From positions 68,940,300-69,004,299 of the forward strand of contig CM049314.1 in assembly GCA_026874595.1 (NCBI GenBank): 64,000 nucleotides of DNA. Direction: 5' to 3'. Position 1 is the stretch's first letter; every line of letters begins with the position of its first letter. Position numbers and translations under genes: made by a program. The notes beneath the pieces were generated by a model, which worked only from the letters and a program-made list of their open reading frames with translations, did no database searches and was not told the origin of the DNA. Positions 36,010 through 44,847 of the stretch are shown one piece after another. Source of the stretch: Sipunculus nudus. Taxonomy: Eukaryota > Annelida > Sipuncula > Golfingiida > Sipunculidae.

Positions 36010-38060
36010 TGAAATCCCGTTAATCTCGTTTGACAAGAAGCAGTGAGACGTTTTCAGGTTTGTCATGTCAAGCTGGCCAAATGATATGAAATGCCGAAAA
36101 CTAGACCTGTCTAGCTATAAAAGCCGCTGAGTTATAAGCATTTGCATGAAATCTCGTGTTTTCTCGTTTGACGGGAAATGGTGCGAGCTTTGGCGAGATT
36201 TCCAGTTTTGTCATGTCAGGTTTGTCAAATATTACAAAATGCCGGAAACTAGACCTGTCTAGCTGCAAAAGTCGCCGTGTTATCAGCATTTACGTGAAAT
36301 CATGTTTTTTTCTCGCTTGACGAGATATAGAACGAGATTTGGCAAGACGAGCAGTTTTATTATGTCAAGACGGCCAAACGTTACGAAATGGCGAAAACTA
36401 GATCCGTCTAGCTGTAAAAGTCGCCGAGTTATAAGCATTTCCGTGTACTCTCGTGTTTTCTCGTTTGACGAGATATGGTGCAGGATTTGGCCAGTCTTGT
36501 AGATTTGTCATATCAAACTCTCTAAATGTTATGAAATGGCGAAAACTACATCTGTCTAGCTGTAAAAGTCGCCGAGTTATTAGCATTTCTGTGAAATCTC
36601 CTTTTTTTATCGTTTGACGAGATATGGTGCGAGATTTGGCCAGTCTTGCAGGTTTCTTATGTCAAGCCGTCCAAATGTTAATGAATGCCAAAAACTAGAC
36701 CTGTCTAGCCGTGAAAGTCGCCGACTTATATGCATTTCTGTGAAATCTCGTTTTTCCACATTTGACCAGATGTAGTGCGAGATTTCGCCAAGTATCGCAG
36801 TTTTACTATGTCAAGTTGGCCAAATGTTACCAAATGCCAAAAACTAGACCTGAGTAGCTGTAAAACTCGCCTAGTTATAAGCATTTCCATGATATCTCGT
36901 TTTTTTCTCGCTTGACGAGATATGGTGCGAGATTTGGCCTGATTTCTTTTCTGGCGTGTCAAGCTGGTCATATGTTATGAAATGCCGGAAACTAGACCTG
37001 TGTAGCTGTAAAAGTCGCCGAGTTATAAGCATTTCTGTGAAATCTCGTTTTTTCTCGTTTGACAATAAACCGAGCGAAATTTGACGAGACTTGCAATTGA
37101 ATGACTTAGAACCAAGGGGAAGCAGCCTCATCCAAAAAACTAGACCCTTGAAACATAAATATTAACCGAGATAGAAGCCAAAAACTGCATATTTTCAGAT
37201 CGTCAAGTTTAACCCACAAATTTGGTAACCATGGTAACGGCAGCACAAAGCTACATGTGCGGAGGAATAAGCCAATGTTCCTAGTTTAAGATACAACGAT
37301 AAAAATTGTGCCATGTTTAAAATTATTTTAGATATTGCAGAAAAATGATATGTTACAGTGTTTCAGGTACCACGCCCCCTGGTGGCTATTTCCAAAAAAT
37401 GAAAAACTGATTTCGAGATATTTATAAATAACACAAAATATATCAATTTCAAAGCCATTGTTAAAAAAATGCAACCTGTAGGTCATATTTAATGAAATCT
37501 CGAAGACTCTCGTTTGACGAGAAATGGTGCGAGATTTGGCGAGACTTTCATTTTTATCATGTCAAGCTGCCTATAAGGTACATAATGACCAAAACCAGAC
37601 GTCTGTAGCTTAAAAATTGACAAAGTTACAAAAAATGGTCGTGTTATTTCCAATTTCCATGATTTTTGCCCAAAAAATGTAACCATGGTAACGGCACTTG
37701 CATATATGTCGTGTCAAGCTGGTCTAGTGGAACTAAATGCCGAAAACCAGACGTGTCTAGCTGTAAAACTGGCCTATTTATAAGCATTTCCGTGAAATCC
37801 CGTGTTTTCTCGTTTGACGAGATACGGTGCGAGATTTGGCCTGTCTTGCAGCTCTGTCGTGTCAAGCTTGTTTGGTGGAACGAAATGCCGAAAACCAGAC
37901 CTGTCTAGCTGTAAAAGTCGCCGAGTTATAAGCATTTCCGCGAAGTCTCGTTTTTTCTCGTTTGACGAGATATGGCGCGAGATTTGGCGTAACTTTCAGT
38001 TCTGTCGTGTAAAGCTGGTCATGTGGAACAAAATGCCGAAAACTAGATCTGCCTAGCTTA
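36010..38060 (+). repeat. Satellite-like array, 148-149-bp units with a TCTCGT..ACGAGA palindrome
   Basis: The 'gccgagttataagcatttcc' core recurs with 'gttat' anchors at 36131, 36279, 36428, 36576, 36725, 36874 and 37022, then 37777 and 37925. Spacing is 148-149 bp with little drift. A non-array module (37.1-37.7 kb) interrupts it. Units also contain 'tctcgtttgacgagatatgg', 'gtgcgagatttggc', 'gtcatgtcaagctggtc' and 'gaaaactagacctgtctagc'. Overlapping ORFs on both strands simply read through the units and are not genes. Confidence 0.88.
37369..37388 (-). promoter_or_regulatory. CTCF-like motif 2
   Basis: The plus strand has ccacgccccctggtggct; its complement carries CCACCAGGGGGCG, a strong core match. 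Same orientation as motif 1. Confidence 0.45.
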
Positions 38061-38456
38061 AAAACTGACAAAGTTACAAAAAAATGGTCGTGTTATTTCC
38101 AATTCCCATGAATTTTGCCCAAAAAATGTAACCATGGTAACGGCAAATTTAAGTAAGCTACATATCAAAAGAAAGGCCAGGTGATGACGGAAAAAATGAG
38201 CTATTGCAGAAGTGGATAAGCCTATTTATGGCGAAGTTATAGTGCAAAAACCGTTAACCACACCTGTCGTGACCTTGACCCTTGACCTTGGAGCAATGTT
38301 GACCAAAAACAATAGGGTTCCAAGGGGTTCGGTTGTCAATCAACCCTGTAAGGGTCATGTCGATTGCTGCAAAATTGTGGCCAGGAGAGCGCAGACAAAC
38401 ACACAAATAAACAAAAAACCAAAAAAACAAATGGACATACGCAACTGACCAACCAA

Positions 38457-38484
38457 CTTGCCGAAATCGAAGATTTCCGGCAAG
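38457..38484 (+). other. Hairpin, internal/terminal module of the mosaic element
   Basis: CTTGCCGAAATC pairs with GATTTCCGGCAAG across gaa, with one bulged C. It is repeated at 39912-39938. Confidence 0.75.
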
Positions 38485-38985
38485 CAACAAACAAACTAGA
38501 TGAGCTGAGGTCACGCGCTTGCCGGAAATGACGTAAAGTTAGTCAGATGAACGAGCAATGCCAAAATGAAAGAAAATAATCTATAGTTTGTGAAGATAGG
38601 ACCAATATTAACAAAGTTCTTAAGAAAGTAAGATTTTTGTATGTTTTGGTCACCGTGACCTTGACCTTTGACTTATTTAAATAATACACATAGGCCTTCC
38701 AGATATAGTCACAAACTATTACTAGTGTAAGTTACAAAGCGATTCTTGCAAAACTGTGGCCAGTATAATGCTATATGTGAGATGCAAGAACCAGGAAGCA
38801 GGCGAAATTAATGACAACTGAAAAACAGACAAACATACTGACAAACTGACCCAAGATTGAGACCAGATGACTTATTCATGTTATGGAAAAACCTCAGAGG
38901 AAGATAATAAGTTATAGTTTATGTAATTGAGGTTTATAGTTTTGGAAATATGGGCGAAAAATGATATGTTGTAAAAGGTTGAGTG

Positions 38986-39004
38986 CACCACCCCCTAGCG
39001 GCCA
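38986..39004 (-). promoter_or_regulatory. CTCF-like motif 3 (degenerate)
   Basis: The plus strand reads CACCACCCCCTAGCGGCCA. Two core positions deviate, so it is a weaker match than the others in the same module context. Confidence 0.3.
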
Positions 39005-39315
39005 TATATGGAAAATGAAAAATCTGTTTCGAGATATTAGTGTAAGACATAAGATGTAATAGTTTTAAAAGGATTCTTTCAAAACTGTGGCCTGTAGAAT
39101 GCTATATGTGAGACGCAAGAACCGGCGAGCAAGCGAATTTGAGGACAACTGAGAACAGACGGACACACTGACAAAGTGACTCAAGATTGAGTCCAAATGA
39201 CTACACCAGGTTTTTGAAAAGACTCAGAGGAAGGAAATAAGCTATAGTTTATGTAATTGAGGCTTACAGTTTTGGAGATATGGCCAAAACATGATATGTT
39301 GGAGAGGTTTGCACC

Positions 39316-39334
39316 CAGCGCCCCCTAGTGGCCG
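39316..39334 (-). promoter_or_regulatory. CTCF-like motif 4
   Basis: The plus strand reads CAGCGCCCCCTAGTGGCCG; the complement matches the CTCF core fully. Same orientation as motifs 1-3. Confidence 0.5.
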
Positions 39335-39989
39335 CATTCAAAAAATGAAAAAATGATTTCGAGATGATAGTGTAGGACTTAAGATATGTCAGTTTCAAAA
39401 AGATTCCTGCAAAACTGTGGCCTCCAGGGCAAGATTACTGAAATCTCGAAATATCTCGTTTGACGAGATATTATACGAGATATTGCGAGACTCTTACTAG
39501 AATCTTGTAGTACTAGGTGAATGCTACCTGAAGCAAAAAACTGGACCTCTGTAGCTTTAAAACTGACAAATTTAGAAAAATATCAGCACTTTTCCCCAAA
39601 AATGCGTTACCATGGTTACCGCAAATTGAGTCAGCTACACACCAGAAGTCAGGCCTTGGAATGTCGATTAAAATGAGCTACGTTGAAGTAGATACGACCA
39701 ATATTAACACAGATATGAACAAAAAACCGTTTTGTATACTTTTGATGACCTTGACCTTGACCTTTCCCCTATATTGACCAAAAACAATAGGCTTCCTGGA
39801 TTTTTATTTTTGACCAGCTGTGTGAGTTTGAAAGCAATTGCTGCAAAAGTGTGGCCTGTAGAGAGTCCACAAACAAACAGACAGACAGACATACGCAACT
39901 GACCAACCAAGTTGCCGAAATCGAAGATTTCCGGCAAGCAACAAACAGACATACGCAACTGACCAACATGCTTCAAGCAATAATACTTC

Positions 39990-40200
39990 TGAACGTGTCA
40001 CAGAATTATTTATACCAAACATGGATGCACATGAAAGCTCTTAAGAATCAGAACATAATAAAAAATAACCTCTTATGAAATAACAAAGGTGATACGGGAA
40101 ATGAAAAATAACAAAGCACCTGGACCAGATGGGCTTTTAGACAGACTTATTTATTACTCTTTTATGTTAACCTATCCTTCGACTTCAGACTAACACGTCC
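39990..40200 (+). pseudogene. LINE reverse transcriptase, N-terminal fragment
   Basis: From 40077 the frame reads VIREMKNNKAPGPDGLL, the conserved start of non-LTR reverse transcriptases (KAPGPDG). The preceding linker (39990-40076) is readable only with stops and a frameshift. The frame ends at a stop after YPSTSD, just before a (TA)n tract, so RT motifs between this point and YADD are deleted. Confidence 0.8.
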
Positions 40201-40227
40201 GTCCATATACCATTAATATATATTAAT

Positions 40228-40229
40228 AT

Positions 40230-40271
<42 letters not shown>
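40228..40271. repeat. (TA)n microsatellite replacing part of the RT domain
   Basis: A pure TA run sits exactly where the LINE reverse transcriptase is missing its central part. Confidence 0.9.
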
Positions 40272-40273
<2 letters not shown>

Positions 40274-40283
40274 TTTCTGTAAA

Positions 40284-40988
40284 ATTATCAAATATGCAGA
40301 CGACACTGTCATTCTAGTCCTGATACACAAGAATGATGAATCGCTCTACAGGAAAACCATTCAATATGTGACTGGTTGGTGTGAGGAACACTACCTTCAG
40401 TTAAATGTAAAGAAGACTAAAGAAGTAGTCTTTGATTTTAGGAGATCAAAATCTGTAATTACCCCAGTTGCTATCAAAAATGAAGATGTTGATATTGTAG
40501 AAAATTATAAATACTTAGGATGTATTATTGACAGAAATCTGAATTGGAAAGAACATGTGTTGAATCAATCCAAGAAAGCAAACAAAAGATTATATTACCT
40601 TTATTATCTAAGAAAGCTTAATATAGACAAAACCATAATTACCATGTTTTATAATTCAGTAATTTCCAGTGTCCTTACTTATTCACTGGAGTGCTGGTTT
40701 ACAAATATATCTGATAAGTTAAAGAAACAGTTGAATAATACCAGGAAGAGAAGTAGTAGAATAACTGGTACTTCTCTTGCCACACACCAGGAAATCTGTG
40801 AAACCAAAACAATGGCCTTCATATCTAAGGTCATGAATGACAAAACACATCCCCTATATTCATAGTTCCGTTTTTTACCTTCAGGTAAACGCCTAGATAC
40901 GATAGAACAACTCGTTTTAAAAAATCTCTCGTACCACACAGTATTAAACTTTTTAACTCACAACCCTCTTAGAAATTTAATGTTTTGA
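40284..40988 (+). pseudogene. LINE reverse transcriptase C-terminal part (CR1/L2/Rex-like)
   Basis: The reading frame carries YADDTVILV (40293 onward; the YADD catalytic motif), WCEEHYLQLNVKKTKE, NYKYLGCIID and SVISSVLTYSLECWF. After a single in-frame TAG (40863-40865) comes the terminal FRFLPSGKR region. Order and spacing match the RT palm/thumb and C-terminal tail of jockey-superfamily LINEs of the CR1/L2/Rex1-Babar type. Apart from the one stop the frame is intact for about 230 codons, so this copy is moderately young. Codon use is AT-rich like its surroundings. Confidence 0.85.
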
Positions 40989-41164
40989 ATTATGTGTTTT
41001 ACCTGCAGAATTATCTGTTTTATCATTTTTACATGCTTAATTTTACATGTATAGTCAATATGTTATGTGTGATTTTTATGTATTTTTATGTATTATTTTT
41101 ATGTATTTATCTATCTATTTACTTATTTATTTTTTATGTAATGAATTGCAAGTCAACAACAAAT

Positions 41165-41223
41165 TCCTGGAACTGAAGGCTAATAAATGTTATCTTATCT
41201 TATCTTATCTAATATTATCTTAT

Positions 41224-41230
<7 letters not shown>
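41165..41230 (+). mobile_element. LINE 3' terminus with (TTATC)n tail
   Basis: 'ggctaataaatg' followed by TTATC repeats. CR1/L2-type LINEs typically end in a short microsatellite rather than poly(A), which fits the clade call for the RT upstream. Confidence 0.7.

Positions 41231-41267
<37 letters not shown>
41227..41267. repeat. (TA)n microsatellite
   Basis: TA run directly after the LINE tail. Confidence 0.9.
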
Positions 41268-41272
<5 letters not shown>

Positions 41273-42598
41273 TACATACAATCATAACGTATAATATAGG
41301 CCTAATGTTAAAAAATATTATGTAAAATTTAATATAATATATACATTTATAATATATATTAAATAATAAAATATAAGCTACTTAGCCTATTTGGTTCTAT
41401 CATTTTGGTTACGGGTAGGGCCTACTGAAATTCTGATTATTTGCATTAAATGCATGTGTGATCATAATCGTGTAATTCTATGATATAAAAATAAACAGCC
41501 AGATATAACACATTTAAATAATTAAACATACTTTCTACAAAATTACATACATGAAATATCATCATGCTATTTTGTTTTGGGGAGGGGGGGGGGGGGGGGG
41601 GGATTTTGAGACCCCTCATAGACTGTGCGCACGTGCTCACATGTTTACATCCAGACCTCACTATGTTTTTTTTTCATTCCGTGCGGAACATGCTCGCATT
41701 TCCGGTCAAAAAAACAATCCGTTTGACTGAGCTGAAACAAGCAGGTGATCGAACTGTTGACAGTCACGGCTATAGCAGGTCAGATTTATTCTTATATTTA
41801 TTATAAATTGAGATTAGCGTAGTATTTATCTAAAGAACATCTAAGCGATATATTGTACACATAACGGAAGCATGTGAACACAGAATTGGTTGCAACTGCA
41901 CATTGTAAACAAATGTCCGAACCTCACCAGGCTTCACTTATTTTGCTTGACATCGTCGGTTTAAATTAAACAAAAGTACCTCCTTAAAACCCCTTATCGA
42001 TAATACTCAGCGATTTATTAATGTTGTTTGTCCCGAACTGATAAGGACTGATAACAATAAATCATCGCTCACCCAGAAACGCTGTGTCAATTACCGGTGT
42101 CACATATTACAGTGAAGGTTATCAGTAGTACGTCACCCAATATTCGGGATGTGTCTCCTAAAATACTTCTTATTCTCCAGGTTCACGTGGTCTCATGCGA
42201 GAGGATTTCCACACTTTATTGGCGTTTTGAGAAGGAATTTTAAAACTTATTATCATCAGTACGTCAACATTGCAAATTTATTCGTAAAATATAGGACTTT
42301 ACATTCCTTTGAGTACAATTAGCATAAGCAGGCATGTTAGTTACCAACTGTTTAAACGTCAAAATCTTTGCACAGCAGTCTCTCACGCACTTAAGAGTGG
42401 ATTTTATTAAAACGCGTGCACGCAGGTTACCTTACTATATAAAACGGGCTAAAACGTGGGCGGTCCCACGTGCGGACGATGTATATTTGAGCATAAATCA
42501 TGATTAGAAATTGACCGTCACACACACTGTATTACGCAATTTCTTTAATGCCATTTAATTCCATGTTTTCTTATGTAAATAAAAATAATGATGTTGTG
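41268..42598. other. No gene seen
   Basis: Includes a poly(G) tract at 41584-41602. No recognised coding region. Confidence 0.4.
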
Positions 42599-42752
42599 AT
42601 ACACTTTGAATAATGACAAAAACGAACATAAATATGAGACAGTGTTGTTATACAATTTGAATATTGACAAAAACGAACATAAATATGAGACAGTGTTGTT
42701 ATACAATTTGAATATTGACAAAAACAAACATAAATGTGAGACAGAATTCATT
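42599..42752. repeat. 51-bp tandem repeat, three units
   Basis: 'tacaatttgaatattgacaa' recurs at 42600, 42651 and 42702, each followed by 'aaacgaacataaatatgaga'. The period is exactly 51 bp. The first unit has two or three changes and the third drifts at its end. Because 51 is a multiple of 3, it yields a spurious 17-aa-repeat ORF on the minus strand. Confidence 0.92.
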
Positions 42753-43025
42753 CCTGACAAGGTATTATCAAGCAAAATAAGTTAACAATAATACGAATAA
42801 AGTAAACGTACATAATTTTACAGGAACTCTTGATTTTTCTTGTTGAATAACAGGATAACTTATAGTTATTCTAAAATAATATTTGAAATAAATTATCAAG
42901 GATATTTACTTTAAGTATTAAGAAAATTAAAAATGTGTACTCTTGTTTGTGCAATTGAAACCTCTTACAACTCCAGAGTAACGTTAGAGGACCAGACCAT
43001 CCCACTCCCTTTTTACTTCTGAACA

Positions 43026-43027
<2 letters not shown>

Positions 43028-43056
<29 letters not shown>

Positions 43057-43114
43057 TGATTATTATTATCATTATCATTATTATGATTATCTAAACTCAT
43101 GACTACTCGTCTTC

Positions 43115-43182
<68 letters not shown>

Positions 43183-43292
43183 ATATCTGACAGTGTTGGT
43201 GATATCATTTATCTTCAAGGGATTTGGGATGACTGGCTGTCGTGGGAGGTAAATTACAGTTGGTACATTATCTGTATAAACAAATATATGTA

Positions 43293-43352
<60 letters not shown>
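43028..43352. repeat. (ATT)n and two (TA)n microsatellites
   Basis: (ATT)n at 43028-43085 and (TA)n at 43118-43176 and 43302-43350, with unassigned sequence between them. Confidence 0.85.
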
Positions 43353-43355
<3 letters not shown>

Positions 43356-43504
43356 ATATTATTATTATTCAAATATGTTAATGTTATGTATTTGCTTTAA
43401 AAAAGGTTATATGTTTGCGGTATAGGTATAGGTAACTTCTAAACCAGGTTTACTGAGATATAGAATATATCATAGTAAACTCAGAAATGAACCAAAGACT
43501 GTAA

Positions 43505-43625
43505 TTCTTATTATTTCATTTCCAATATATAAATAATTCTCTGAATAGCAGGGGGTGATTACATTGACCATCCCCTTTTCCTAAATTGCGAGGGTGGGGT
43601 GGGGGGACATATATGCCTATCCTTT
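43505..43625 (-). repeat. Dispersed short repeat, copy 1
   Basis: On the minus strand it reads 'aaggggatggtcaatgtaat', 'caccccctgctattcagaga' and 'tatatattggaaatgaaat'. It matches 56755-56880 (plus strand). G-rich halves precede the shared block in both. Possibly a MITE-like element; its full boundaries are unclear. Confidence 0.7.
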
Positions 43626-44100
43626 CTAATTGGACGCCCCCGTTTGTCATTATTGAAAGCATGCGTGCACGCGTTTTAGTAATATTTATAATAATTTGTT
43701 CCCCTGTGTAGTTTTCTCTCACATGGTTATGATTTCCTGATGAGGTCAACCCCCAATAAATCAGTTTTGAGAGAACCCGTCTTGAGAAAGCACCACAATG
43801 AAAGAAACGGGCGCCTTCTCAGCACGGGGATATTTAATCGACTGGAACACTGGAAATCCCCTAAATGTAACCACTAAAATTTAGAAGCTAATGCAATTTC
43901 TTGGATAGTATTATAGAACATTGTATCACGTAACGCGGGCTAAACTTAAGTTTAGTCGATAAGACAATATAGATTACTGATTAGCTGTAACAGATGAGAT
44001 CACCGGGTCGAGTGCAAAGATAATTCTAATGACTATCACTAAAAGTGAGTTGGCTGTCACCGGGTCGTACAGAAATTCAGTTCTAATTCGATAAAGGATA
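43626..44100. other. No gene seen
   Basis: 'caccgggtcg' occurs twice, about 57 bp apart (44002 and 44058), with matching flanks 'ctaatgactatcac'/'gagttggctgtcac'; probably a small decayed duplication. Confidence 0.35.
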
Positions 44101-44104
44101 GGCC

Positions 44105-44107
<3 letters not shown>

Positions 44108-44195
<88 letters not shown>

Positions 44196-44339
44196 GGTAG
44201 ATTTACCCTCCGATGTAAGTGCTCAATGGCCTTCAGACAAGGCTTAAGTGATATAACAATTGAGAAAAACATCACTGTAAAACCACTACAGACTGTTTCA
44301 CGGGATGCGACCCAATCCTCAGGTGAATGTTGTAGAAAG

Positions 44340-44401
<62 letters not shown>

Positions 44402-44432
44402 CTTATATGTGTGTGTGTGTGTGTGTGTGTAT
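44108..44432. repeat. Two (TA)n tracts bracketing a 148-bp island, then (TG)n
   Basis: (TA)n at 44108-44192 and 44342-44398, then (TG)n at 44408-44431. The island 44193-44341 is unique in this window and has normal base composition. Confidence 0.85.
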
Positions 44433-44716
44433 AAGTAACAAATGCACAATAAAGAGTTATTTTCTGACATTCTGAAACTGTGAATGTTATTTATCCACTT
44501 AAAAAAGGATCCAGATTAGGTACGGTAGATATTTTACACCACGATGAATGGTCAATGCAATGGCCGGTTAAGTTGTTGATACTTACGCACTGCACACGGT
44601 TCTATTTGTTACGTTGTCCCCGTCTTTCATATATCTCTGAATGGATGCGAATATATTTTTCTGGTTAATATGACTTCATTGCACGCACATACAATAATCG
44701 TTTTGTGATCGATTAT

Positions 44717-44795
44717 GTAAAAAATTAATTTCAATTGATCGAAAATAATTCGATATATAAATGTAAAAAATTAATTTCAATTGATCGAAAATAAT

Positions 44796-44845
<50 letters not shown>
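44717..44845. repeat. 46-bp tandem duplication plus (TA)n
   Basis: 'gtaaaaaattaatttcaatt' with 'gatcgaaaataattcgatat' occurs at 44717 and 44763, identical except for the junction. It runs into (TA)n at 44800-44845. Confidence 0.92.

Positions 44846-44847
<2 letters not shown>

Larger units (their letters stand above)
34562..39985 (+). mobile_element. 5.4-kb mosaic tandem-repeat element inserted in a LINE
   Basis: It starts with the palindrome TGACCCATGGGTCA (34564-34577) plus tgacgctcagct, as at 28808. Inside are: a module like the 24.5-kb array (34640-34740); one like the 28.8-kb array (34845-34960); a 'gcaaaactgtggcctgtaga'-type module (34975, 38755, 39080); a module with a 'gcgccccctagtggcc' box (35217, 37369, 38986, 39316); a module ending in GACA repeats and 'ggtcacgcgcttgccgg' (about 35510-35860, 38110-38530, 39590-39930); and a roughly 149-bp array (36.0-38.06 kb). 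A hairpin (CTTGCCG..AAATC with GATTTCCGGCAAG) lies at 38457-38484 and 39912-39938. The 3' boundary is approximate. It could be two or more nested elements. Confidence 0.65.

Noticed and set aside
36302-38056. Overlapping 60-86-aa ORFs on both strands with repeated SFDEIW / SSFRHF words
   Set aside because: They are translations of the 149-bp satellite units in several frames; the repeated peptide comes from repeated DNA.
36010-38060. CRISPR array
   Set aside because: Regular 149-bp repeats in a eukaryotic context with no short repeat/unique spacer alternation.
42545-42775. Minus-strand ORF with a 17-residue repeat
   Set aside because: Caused by the 51-bp tandem repeat being a multiple of three.
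44057-44470. 137-aa minus-strand ORF
   Set aside because: Mostly (IY)n from TA tracts; the central part has no recognised domain.
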